Below, piece after piece: positions 7,889-15,477 of a stretch of 64,000 bases of DNA; position 1 is the stretch's first letter; every line of letters starts with the position of its first letter. Below the pieces are notes generated by a model. The model had not been told where the DNA came from. It saw only the letters and a list, made by a program, of their open reading frames with translations, and ran no database searches. Source of the DNA: Nocardiopsis metallicus (GTDB lineage: Bacteria; Actinomycetota; Actinomycetes; Streptosporangiales; Streptosporangiaceae); assembly GCF_014201115.1 (NCBI RefSeq), contig NZ_JACHDO010000001.1:2790001-2854000 (forward strand). Reading direction: 5' to 3'. Position numbers and translations under genes: made by a program.

Positions 7889-8707
7889 ATGGAGTCAACA
7901 AAGGCGAAGAAGACCGCCGCCGATGAGGACCTGGCCGAGGCCGCTCCGCGGCGGACGTTTATCACGCCCGCTAACAGGCAAGTCAAGGCGAAGCCGGGGT
8001 CGGACGGAGACAAACGCTCGCAGGACGACGAAGAGCTGCTGGCCACCCGCACCGTGGTGGCCGGAGTGATCATGGTCGTGATCGCCCTCGTTGCTGGCGT
8101 GCTCGCCTTCGGCTCCTCTGGCTCGACCGGTCCCGAAATGAGCAGAGCTGACACGAAGGAGATCTTCGACCTGCGCGAGGAGATCCACCTCGCCGAGGCC
8201 CGCGCTGAAGAGCTGCCCAAGGGCCGAGACGCCGAGCGCGGACTCCTCAAGGCAATGGCCTCGGCCGACCGAGTCGCGGCCCTACAGAACGACTACCGAC
8301 AGCTCACACCACGGATCGAGGCCGCCGGCGGCGTGCTCGACCCCGTGCTGGTGGCCTCGACCCGCCGCGACCTCACTCCCCTGTTCACACCTTCGGTCGA
8401 CGCCTCAGCGCTTGACCCCTGGTACCTGCTCGCCTCCGACGCCTCGGTGCCGGAAGCCGTGGGCATCCCCGCCAGCTTCGACTCAGGCTTCAAGTGGATC
8501 GCGTCGACCCCGGCCACTGTCGAGATCGACGGGATGATCCCGGTGACCTGGCAGGCCATCGAGCGCCACCCCGCCAAGGGCCAGGACCCGGCGGTGCTCG
8601 CCTGGGCGTCGGCGGACTACGACCTCACCGGCCAGACCTTCTCGGAGGTCCGCACCGGCATGACGGTCCAGGGCGCAGCCCGCAGCATGGAGGTGAAGCA
8701 GGGATGA
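7889..8707 (+). CDS. Membrane-anchored conjugation protein, paralogue A'
   Basis: 272 residues. A basic/acidic cytoplasmic N-terminus (about 50 residues) precedes one transmembrane helix (TVVAGVIMVVIALVAGVLAF), a short coiled-coil (EIFDLREEIHLAEARAEELP) and an outer domain ending in VLAWASADYDLTGQTF. It shares its C-terminal block and overall layout with the protein from 6164. Its stop overlaps the next ATG (ATGA), the same arrangement of pair members as in the first copy. Confidence 0.7.
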   Translation: MESTKAKKTAADEDLAEAAPRRTFITPANRQVKAKPGSDGDKRSQDDEELLATRTVVAGVIMVVIALVAGVLAFGSSGSTGPEMSRADTKEIFDLREEIHLAEARAEELPKGRDAERGLLKAMASADRVAALQNDYRQLTPRIEAAGGVLDPVLVASTRRDLTPLFTPSVDASALDPWYLLASDASVPEAVGIPASFDSGFKWIASTPATVEIDGMIPVTWQAIERHPAKGQDPAVLAWASADYDLTGQTFSEVRTGMTVQGAARSMEVKQG

Positions 8708-9414
8708 AGCAGAACCTGGGCGCCTGGATGAAGAAGCACGCCAACACCGTCTTCCTCAGCATTTGCGCCGGCCTCCTGACACTGTCCGCGGCCAGCCTGG
8801 TCATGACGCTGAGCCCCAGCGACCAGGCCTCGTCGACCGAGCAGGCCGCAGGTATCAAGGCCGGACTGGTCGAGGACAAGGAGGGGGCCGAGCGCGAGTT
8901 GGCTGCCAGGCACTCCGAGCTGCTCGCTGAGCTCGGCGGGATCGACGCGGACAGGATCAAGCGCGATCAAAGGGTTATCAGGACCTTCGTGCTTTCGCTG
9001 GCTGAGGCACCGGCGTCGTCTAGGTCGGTGCGCGATGAACAGATCAGCCTCGATGCCCGCTGGGACGTCCTCGGACCGGACTCGCGCACACTCACCGAGT
9101 TCTTGCCCGAGTGGATGGCCACGGGCGAGGGTCGGCACTTCCGGTTGACCGACCTCGACATCCGGGCCGCGGGCATCAGCGGCCTCGACTACAGCTACAC
9201 CGCCCTGGCACGGCTCGAGCCGTGCCAGGGCGGTGCCCAGTTCGTCTTTGTGACCGCGACGACCAAGCAGGATGGCGCGCTCACCGAGGCCGTGGCCTAC
9301 CGAGCCTCGAACGCGAGCCGGGCGGGGCTCGAGGCTGTGGACGGAGACCAGGCGACGAAGGGCGAGAGTGCTGAGCCGACGACCGAACCCTCGGCAGGAC
9401 ACGGCGAGGACTGA
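8704..9414 (+). CDS. Membrane-anchored conjugation protein, paralogue B'
   Basis: 236 residues starting at the ATG that overlaps the previous stop. One transmembrane helix (about 16-36, TVFLSICAGLLTLSAASLVM), a coiled-coil, and an outer domain with TLTEFLPEW and GLDYSYTALARLEPC, matching the protein from 7119. The C-terminal 35 residues are Gly/Glu/Thr-rich and probably disordered. A longer frame from 8494 is rejected because its first 70 codons only shadow the upstream gene. Confidence 0.7.
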   Translation: MKQNLGAWMKKHANTVFLSICAGLLTLSAASLVMTLSPSDQASSTEQAAGIKAGLVEDKEGAERELAARHSELLAELGGIDADRIKRDQRVIRTFVLSLAEAPASSRSVRDEQISLDARWDVLGPDSRTLTEFLPEWMATGEGRHFRLTDLDIRAAGISGLDYSYTALARLEPCQGGAQFVFVTATTKQDGALTEAVAYRASNASRAGLEAVDGDQATKGESAEPTTEPSAGHGED

Positions 9415-9460
9415 GGGACGCCCACCCAAGACGACAAAGAACGAAAAGGGCGAGGACGCG

Positions 9461-9988
9461 ATGACACTGACCGCCGCGCGCACCGAGACGACCGCCGATA
9501 CCGAGGAGACGGACTACACACCCCGCTCGGAACTGCCGGACAAAGAGCCCCGCCCGAGCCTGGGCAGGCGACTGCTCGACGACCTCAAGGGGGCGAACAA
9601 GCCCAAGGGTCGGGCGACAAAGAAGATGCACTGGGCCAAGGCCGGGTTCATCCGCGCCTCGATCCTCGTCTTTGACTGGCTGCTCATATTCACGACCGCC
9701 ACCTCGCTCGTGCCCGCCCTGGGCGCGTGGTTGCACATGGAGTCGGGAGCGGCCGGGCCCGGCGTGGGCGTCGACGGCCTCATTGCGGTGTGGCTGGTGC
9801 CGCTGTTGTTCGTCGTCGGGATGCTCATGATCGGCGAGATCGCGATCATGCGGGCCCTGTGGCGGGCCGGGACACGAAAGATCGAGCGGATGCGCGCGCA
9901 GCTGGAGTCCGAGGGCGACGGTCCTGAGCGTGCCCGCCCGGGGCGGGAGAAGACCACCACGAGCAGTGGAAGCAAGCGGAGGAAATGA
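9461..9988 (+). CDS. Two-helix membrane protein of conjugation module
   Basis: 175 residues. A polar N-terminus (about 65 residues), transmembrane helices at about 67-90 (ASILVFDWLLIFTTATSLVP) and 107-128 (LIAVWLVPLLFVVGMLMIGE), and a basic tail ending KRRK. GAGG lies 5 bases before the ATG at 9461. The stop overlaps the next start. Position between channel genes and relaxase genes suggests a VirB3/PrgI-like or linker role, but the sequence gives no family. Confidence 0.65.
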   Translation: MTLTAARTETTADTEETDYTPRSELPDKEPRPSLGRRLLDDLKGANKPKGRATKKMHWAKAGFIRASILVFDWLLIFTTATSLVPALGAWLHMESGAAGPGVGVDGLIAVWLVPLLFVVGMLMIGEIAIMRALWRAGTRKIERMRAQLESEGDGPERARPGREKTTTSSGSKRRK

Positions 9989-11022
9989 TGCGAACTGCAG
10001 GGCTGACGATGGCCGACGTGTGGGCCGAGCGCGTGCTCAACCTGAGAGGGGTCCAGACCCAGCGCTTCGAGCGGATTCCGGCCACGGTCGGGGTGCTCGT
10101 CGACACGATCGAGCTGGCCCACCACGGCCCGGACCACAAATACCGACCCTACCTACACGGTATCGGTGAGATCCGCACCATCGCACTGCCCGAGGGGATG
10201 CCCCACGGGCTGACCGAGCTGACGTATCCGGTCGGCTCAGAGCAGATCGACGTGTTCTATGAGTTCGACGACGCCCAACTCGTCCACCTGGCTCAGAAGG
10301 GCTACTTCCAGCCCGGCTTCCGCGTGCCTGACGGACGGGTCACCGGCGTGGAATGGGAGCTGCCAGCTGAGATCGACGCGGTCGTGCTCTCCCCCGACCT
10401 CGGTGTCGACGGCGGCCAGTGGCCGGTCGTCTTCGCCCACGTCCACCGCCGCGGCGACCTGCCCGCCAGCCTGGAGACCTCCGGCTACGACCTGGCCGCC
10501 TATTTCGACGACTTCTCCCGCTCTGGGGTCGAGGTCGCCGACAAGCGCACGGTGGACATCCGCTCCGGCGAGCTCGACAGCCTTTTCGGCGAGGACGTCT
10601 ACGACGTCGAGTCTGGCCGCGAGGTCGGTGAGGCTGTCGCCGAGTTCACGGCCGTGGACGAGTTCGCCGGGCGTAGGCAGGAGATCGAGAAGGCCATCGA
10701 GGCCGAGCGCCAGGCGTTCCAGGCCGGACTGGCCGCAGAGGAGGGCACGCCCGAGCACCTTTACGCCCAGCAGGTGGCGTCCTCACTGGTCGAGAGCGAC
10801 GGGGACGAGAGGGACGGCGACCGGGAAAGGGCCGAGCGGATGGTCCCGTCGCCGGTGCGTGGGCCGGTCATCGAGGCGGGTCCGGGAGACGTCGACTTCG
10901 GCTCCGGCGACGAGGTCTTCCCCGCGACCGGCCCGTCCTCGCTCGAGCGACGTAAGGCAGAGGTCGCCGCCCGCGCCGCCGAGCTCGATCAGGCGTCGAA
11001 CGAGGGCGGGCGGGAGTACTGA
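9985..11022 (+). CDS. Hypothetical soluble protein preceding the relaxase
   Basis: 345 residues with no transmembrane segment or signal. Residues about 1-185 are a mixed alpha/beta domain (AYLPEGM-like segments are absent; YPVGSEQIDVFYEFDDAQLV and LPAEIDAVVLSPDLGVDGGQ are typical), and the C-terminal 150 residues are Glu/Ala-rich helices. Two ATGs (9985, 9988) overlap the previous stop; GGAGG sits best for 9988. The position next to the relaxase gene suggests an oriT-accessory or relaxosome protein, which is inference only. Confidence 0.6.
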   Translation: MMRTAGLTMADVWAERVLNLRGVQTQRFERIPATVGVLVDTIELAHHGPDHKYRPYLHGIGEIRTIALPEGMPHGLTELTYPVGSEQIDVFYEFDDAQLVHLAQKGYFQPGFRVPDGRVTGVEWELPAEIDAVVLSPDLGVDGGQWPVVFAHVHRRGDLPASLETSGYDLAAYFDDFSRSGVEVADKRTVDIRSGELDSLFGEDVYDVESGREVGEAVAEFTAVDEFAGRRQEIEKAIEAERQAFQAGLAAEEGTPEHLYAQQVASSLVESDGDERDGDRERAERMVPSPVRGPVIEAGPGDVDFGSGDEVFPATGPSSLERRKAEVAARAAELDQASNEGGREY

Positions 11023-11048
11023 GGTTCGCACGGGCGCGACACCAGACC

Positions 11049-11095
11049 GACCAGCCCCGGAACACGTGGACTTCATTCGTGGGCCGGGGCTGGTC
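11049..11095. repeat. 12-bp perfect inverted repeat upstream of the relaxase gene (candidate oriT element)
   Basis: GACCAGCCCCGG (11049-11060) pairs with CCGGGGCTGGTC (11084-11095) around a 23-base loop, 23 bases before the relaxase start. oriT sites commonly hold inverted repeats next to the relaxase gene. A terminator or attenuator is also possible, although no T-run follows. Confidence 0.45.
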
Positions 11096-11118
11096 CTATC
11101 AAGGGGAGGACTAGGGCC

Positions 11119-13380
11119 ATGTCACTGAAGACGGACATCGTCGTGGTCAACGAGTTCAGCGTCCCCCTGCCCGGAGGCCAGGGCTCGCGCGGGGGGACGC
11201 CGGGGGCGTATGTGACCCGGTACATGGCCCGAGAAGGGGCGACCGAGTCCCTGGCACCGATCCAGCGTCTGCGCACCGACGACTTCATTCTGCGCTACAT
11301 GGCACGCGACTCGGCGGTGGAGCGGATGCCCTCGCGCCGGGAGGCGAAGTACGAGATGCGCCAAGCTCAGGGGAATGGGGGTGTGGCCTTCGGCCACGGC
11401 TCGGTGTCCCTGTCCGACGAGCAGCTGGGGTCCGCCAGCGCCGACATCCAGCGCCTCTTCGAGGGTGGGCACACGGTGATGAAGACCGTGCTGTCCTTCG
11501 ACGAGGCCTATCTCAAGCGCCAGGGCATCGTGGATCCCGACTTCCACTGTGAGAAGGCCGGTGACTACCGCGGCCATCTCGACCAGATGAAGCTGCGAAT
11601 GGCGATCATGCACGGGCTTGAGAGGATGGCCTCGGGCACCGGTGGCTACGACGACCTCCGCTACGTCGGGGTCGTGCAGGTCGATACCGAGCACGTCCAC
11701 TGCCACCTGGCCATGGTCGACGCCGGGCCGGGGCGGCGGGCCAAGGACGGCACGCAAAAAGGCAAGCTGCTCGACCGGCACAAGGCCCGTCTGCGCCGGG
11801 GCATCGACGCCTGGCTCGACGAGAAGCAGCCCGTGGTCCACCTGTCCAGCGCGGTCGGCTATGAGCGGCGCAATGTCACGACCTACATCAAGCGCTGGGC
11901 CCACGATCGGATCCGGTCCGAGGCCCTGCCGCAGTTCGTTTTCGCCTGTCTGCCGGTCGACCGGAGCCTGTGGCGAGCCGGGTCGAGGGCGGCGTCGATG
12001 CGCAAGGCCAATGCGCTGGTGACTGAACTGGTAACCGAGCAGCTGGCCCGCCCCGGCTCGCCGATGCCAGCGGCCATGGAGCGCATTCGCGACTACGCCG
12101 ACAACCGACGGGCCAACGAGGACTTGTCGACCGAGCAGTGGCAGGCGCTCATCAATCGTGGCCGATCCCGGATCGTCGAGCGCGCCGTCAACGGCGTCTA
12201 CCAGCTGTTGCGAGCTATGTCCGCCGAGGAGCTGACGGTGCGCACCCCGATGCTCGAGCTCATGGGGATGGACTACGAGCGCATGGCCGTCGCTGCCGCC
12301 GACGAGCAGGCCCAGGGCGAGAGGGCTGACGACCTCATCTCCTTCGGCTTCCGTCTGCGCAGCTATTCCTCGCGCCTGGCCCACCACCGCCGCCAGGCCG
12401 AGCACAACCGCAGGCTCGCCCTGCGCTGGGAGCGCTCGGACGCCATCGACGTCGCCGCAGCGCACTCGCGCCCCCTCTACGACCACTACCGCTTCGAGCA
12501 GCGCTGGCACGAGCAGGTGATGGCCAAGTACCAGCACTTCCTGCCCTTCCTCGCTGATTCCAGCGCCTGGCACGAGGAGCAGCAGACCCTCTCCGACTAC
12601 GGTGCCCGGCTCCTGTCTTTGATGGGCCTGCGTGCCGACGCCTCGCTGGCGCGGATGAAGGACGGCGAGGAGGCTGAGCAGATCGGCCGGCAGGTCTATG
12701 ACCAGCCCGGGGGTCGGCACCTGACCCAGGGCAGGGCTGGGCGGGCCGTCCTCGACGGCCGGATCGCGACGATGAAGCGGGTCTACGACGAGCGGGTCGC
12801 CGATCTGCGCAGCCGGTTGTCGGGCTCGGGTCTCGTTCTTGAGATCGGCGTCGACGAGACCAGGGCCGATGCCGTCACCGACGAGGCGGTCATCGTCGAG
12901 GGGGCCAGCCACGACTTCGCGGAGGTCAAGGCCCTTGACCTCCATCACCTCGGCTACGACTTCGTCTCCGATGTAGAGGTCGGGCAAAGGGCCGGGCGGG
13001 CGTTCCTGGCCGCGGCACGGACTCGGAGACAGCTGGTCTTGGCAGCGATGGACTACCTCGAGGGCTCGGGGCAGTCGGCGACGATCGTCGAGTTGCCTGT
13101 CGACGACGTGGCGGCGATGACGCACACGGCGCGGGCGCTGTCGGCGGGGCGGGCCGAGAGGGGCAGGTTCGTTCTACCTTCGCGCATCGCCGAGCTGCGG
13201 GCGGAGCAGGAGGGGGCCGAGGCTGCACGCCGGTCGAAGGCGTCCTCGCTCGATGCAGAGCTGGCGGTGCGGGTTACTGCCCGGGTGGACCAGGCCGTAC
13301 TCGAAGCGAGTGCCGCACCATCTGATGCCAACCAGGATCGTCAGCACGACTCCTCTAGATTGATCCCGACGAAAGACTAA
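11119..13380 (+). CDS. Conjugative relaxase (three-histidine MOB type)
   Basis: 753 residues. The N-terminal third carries DTEHVHCHLAMVD with His192, His194 and His196, the metal-binding three-His motif of MOB relaxases, on the strand-helix expected after GVVQVDTEH. Tyr residues near the N-terminus (YVTRYMAREG; ILRYMARD) are candidate nucleophiles. The remaining 450 residues are helical and charged, with no helicase motifs, so it is a relaxase without TraI-type helicase. GGAGG lies 9 bases before the ATG. It would nick oriT and pilot the transferred strand. MOB class is not resolved; a Mob/MobA-type fold is most likely. Confidence 0.85.
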   Translation: MSLKTDIVVVNEFSVPLPGGQGSRGGTPGAYVTRYMAREGATESLAPIQRLRTDDFILRYMARDSAVERMPSRREAKYEMRQAQGNGGVAFGHGSVSLSDEQLGSASADIQRLFEGGHTVMKTVLSFDEAYLKRQGIVDPDFHCEKAGDYRGHLDQMKLRMAIMHGLERMASGTGGYDDLRYVGVVQVDTEHVHCHLAMVDAGPGRRAKDGTQKGKLLDRHKARLRRGIDAWLDEKQPVVHLSSAVGYERRNVTTYIKRWAHDRIRSEALPQFVFACLPVDRSLWRAGSRAASMRKANALVTELVTEQLARPGSPMPAAMERIRDYADNRRANEDLSTEQWQALINRGRSRIVERAVNGVYQLLRAMSAEELTVRTPMLELMGMDYERMAVAAADEQAQGERADDLISFGFRLRSYSSRLAHHRRQAEHNRRLALRWERSDAIDVAAAHSRPLYDHYRFEQRWHEQVMAKYQHFLPFLADSSAWHEEQQTLSDYGARLLSLMGLRADASLARMKDGEEAEQIGRQVYDQPGGRHLTQGRAGRAVLDGRIATMKRVYDERVADLRSRLSGSGLVLEIGVDETRADAVTDEAVIVEGASHDFAEVKALDLHHLGYDFVSDVEVGQRAGRAFLAAARTRRQLVLAAMDYLEGSGQSATIVELPVDDVAAMTHTARALSAGRAERGRFVLPSRIAELRAEQEGAEAARRSKASSLDAELAVRVTARVDQAVLEASAAPSDANQDRQHDSSRLIPTKD

Positions 13381-13425
13381 AAGTCATCATTCAATGGTTG
13401 CCAATGATCTATCATAGTACTATCG
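13381..13425 (+). promoter_or_regulatory. AT-rich operon promoter with both recurrent motifs
   Basis: Directly after the relaxase stop: AAGTCATCATTCAATG (13381-13396), then TTGCCAATGA (13398-13407) and a TACTAT element (13418-13423). The first motif repeats 6121-6136; TTGCCAATGA repeats 1473-1482. The next gene starts at 13516. Confidence 0.5.
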
Positions 13426-13515
13426 TGACAAGTGTTCGATGGCGACTCAGTTGATCGACTCGGACGACGTCACTGATCACGACCGACCTGTTGACAGGCG
13501 TAAAGGGGAACGATC

Positions 13516-14067
13516 ATGGCTTACCTCCCGGGCGAAGGCGCGATGACCAACATCAACCTCATCGTCAAGACCCACTTCAACAACGTCACCAAGAACGGCA
13601 AGAGCCAGTTCCTCGACGCGATGGTCGACCACAGGGACCCTCGCGGCCCCGGCCAGAGCAACCTCCACCTGGTCTCGCGGAAGCAGGAGCGCGACGGCAA
13701 GACGTATTACAACAACGGCGCGGGCTACTCGATGGACCAGTTCGAGAAGATCAAGGCCGCCGCCGGGCCCAACGTCGAGCCTGTGACCAACAAGGACGGC
13801 GAGCCGATCGGCGCGGCCTTCGCGGTCAAGGCCAGCGTCATGCCGGCCAAGGGCGGCCTGATTATCAACACCAACAAGGAGATCGGCCAGTCCGACTTCA
13901 AGATGGAGCCGAACACCCTCAACGACCAGTTCGAGTCGATGAAGGCGGCCAAGCAGGCCCGTCAGGCCGAGAAGGCCGCCGAGGCCCAGCAGGCGCAGAC
14001 CGCCCAGCCCGAAGCGATCCCGGCCCCCGCGGCCTCGGTCGCTGAGCCGGAGCCCTCGATCGGCTGA
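13516..14067 (+). CDS. Hypothetical soluble protein, Gln/Ala/Pro-rich tail
   Basis: 183 residues. The first about 135 residues form a compact alpha/beta domain (MTNINLIVKTHFNNVTKNGK; SMDQFEKIKAAAG; KGGLIINTNKEIG); the rest is a low-complexity tail (QARQAEKAAEAQQAQTAQPE). No transmembrane segment. AAAGGGG lies upstream of the ATG; a second ATG ten codons in (MTNINL) is also plausible. It is the first gene behind the promoter at 13381. A small nucleic-acid-binding protein expressed early in transfer is possible but not shown by any motif. Confidence 0.65.
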   Translation: MAYLPGEGAMTNINLIVKTHFNNVTKNGKSQFLDAMVDHRDPRGPGQSNLHLVSRKQERDGKTYYNNGAGYSMDQFEKIKAAAGPNVEPVTNKDGEPIGAAFAVKASVMPAKGGLIINTNKEIGQSDFKMEPNTLNDQFESMKAAKQARQAEKAAEAQQAQTAQPEAIPAPAASVAEPEPSIG

Positions 14068-14170
14068 TCGGGACCGGGCTCACGAACGGAAGGCTCGCAC
14101 CGGGGTGCATTCCCGGGGTGCGGGTCTTCGCCCATTTCGAAGGGCTGATGCCTGTGGGAGGAGACACGAC

Positions 14171-14356
14171 ATGGGACCCGAACAGATCGAGATGCCGTCA
14201 CTGATGGACGCGGCGAAGGTCTTACTGGACGACTCGGTGCATCCCACGTCAGCCGAGCAGGCCCTGGTGTCTGAGACCTGCCCGTACAAGTTCGAGATCG
14301 ACGAGACCGCCCCTCAGCAGGTGGCCAACGAGCGCAGGCCGGGCCTCGGCGAGTGA
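14171..14356 (+). CDS. Small hypothetical protein
   Basis: 61 residues (MGPEQIEMPSLMDAAKVLL, then DDSVHPTSAEQALVSETC). GGAGGAG lies 8 bases before the ATG at 14171, so a longer frame from 14105 is rejected. Acidic, no membrane segment and no recognisable domain. It lies between the genes at 13516 and 14372 in one operon. Confidence 0.6.
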   Translation: MGPEQIEMPSLMDAAKVLLDDSVHPTSAEQALVSETCPYKFEIDETAPQQVANERRPGLGE

Positions 14357-14371
14357 AGGAGTGTGGAGACG

Positions 14372-15193
14372 ATGGCAGGAATCGACACCGGTGACGTGCC
14401 GATCTACGGAGAACCCGCGACCGGGGCGCGCCATGAGACCAAGACCGGCAGCGTGCCCATCTACGGTACGGATGCGAGGGCTCCCCCGCCCGCGCGCGCA
14501 GCCAGGCGCGAGGAAAGGACGGGCGACGTCCCTGTCTACGGACGCTCCGGGGCGGGAGCGGACCGAGGGGCGAGGGCCGGGGACATGCCGGGCTACGGCC
14601 CGGCTCCGGGACGGGGCCGGTCCCAGAAGCCGTCGCGGACCGAGCGGGTGGAGACCGAGAAGCAGATGCTGTCGGCGGGCCTCAAGGGAGGGGTCGCCGG
14701 CAGCAAGCTGGGGGCGAAGGCGGGATCGGTCGTGCCGGGCCTGGGCACGGGAGCCGGAACGGCGATCGGAGCGGCTGCCGGGGCGAGCGTGAGCCAGGCC
14801 AATACCGCGAGGAAGGCCGGGAACCCGCGTCGAGCCTTTGCCACGGCGATGCCGCTGGGCGGAGTCGTCGGGGGCGCGGTCAACGCCAAGCTCGCCAAGG
14901 ATGTGCGGACGGCCAGGGAGATCGAGCAGGCCGAGGTGAGCGGCAAGGCGCGGCTGGCCCAGCCGGACAGCGCGGAAGTGCCGACGAAGAAGCCGCCGGT
15001 CAGCCAGCGGATCAAGGATTCGAAGGTCGGCCAGCCGGTCCAGTCCGAGAGCTTTAGGGACGCGGCTACCGCCGCTGACCGAGCGCGTGCCTCCGATGCG
15101 CAGACCAAGGGCGCCGCCGCGGCGAGAAAGGGAGCGGCCACCGGCGCCTACTGCGATGTGCGTGCGGAGATGGCGAACCGGGCCCGCGCCTAG
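14372..15193 (+). CDS. Repeat-bearing, glycine-zipper protein of the conjugation region
   Basis: 273 residues. The N-terminal 80 residues contain four copies of an octapeptide: TGDVPIYG, TGSVPIYG, TGDVPVYG and AGDMPGYG, separated by Arg/Ala-rich linkers. Residues about 100-150 form a Gly/Ala zipper (GGVAGSKLGAKAGSVVPGLG, then TGAGTAIGAAAGASV) that could insert in membranes. The C-terminal half is charged and helical. ATG 14372 is preferred over GTG 14363 because AAGGAG is 10 bases upstream. Function unknown; evenly spaced Tyr-Gly motifs suggest repeated docking sites. Confidence 0.6.
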   Translation: MAGIDTGDVPIYGEPATGARHETKTGSVPIYGTDARAPPPARAARREERTGDVPVYGRSGAGADRGARAGDMPGYGPAPGRGRSQKPSRTERVETEKQMLSAGLKGGVAGSKLGAKAGSVVPGLGTGAGTAIGAAAGASVSQANTARKAGNPRRAFATAMPLGGVVGGAVNAKLAKDVRTAREIEQAEVSGKARLAQPDSAEVPTKKPPVSQRIKDSKVGQPVQSESFRDAATAADRARASDAQTKGAAAARKGAATGAYCDVRAEMANRARA

Positions 15194-15388
15194 GCCGAGC
15201 CTGAAGCGACCGACGAGTGGCTGTCGGACACCGCTTCGCGGACGCGATCGGCAGGTCGGCCGGTCTCGGAGACGTAAGACTACCGGTTCGAGGGCCAGGG
15301 CCAGCAGGGCCTCGGCCGAGAGTGCGGCGGCTGAGGCGCAGGACTGGGGACCACCCAAAGGACCCCGGGGAGTCGCTCCACGAATTCT

Positions 15389-15477
15389 TTTATAGAGTCA
15401 TCCTAATGGTCTATTGCGATAGTGTTTTTACTGGTGTTTCAATTAAGACAGTCAGACGGTCGGGGGCGATCCGGTAG
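15389..15477 (+). promoter_or_regulatory. AT-rich gap before the Clp-like ATPase gene
   Basis: The gap 15194-15477 contains no convincing gene. Its last 90 bases are AT-rich and hold TTATAG, then GAGTCATCCTAATGG (15395-15409), close to the AAGTCATC motif of 6121 and 13381, then CTATTGCGATAGTG. This is probably the promoter of the downstream ATPase gene. Confidence 0.35.

Noticed and set aside
11122..13125. 667-codon open frame on the - strand opposite the relaxase
   Set aside because: It is antisense to a gene with a clear three-His motif, is rich in Arg/Leu/Val typical of high-GC antisense frames, and has no ribosome site.
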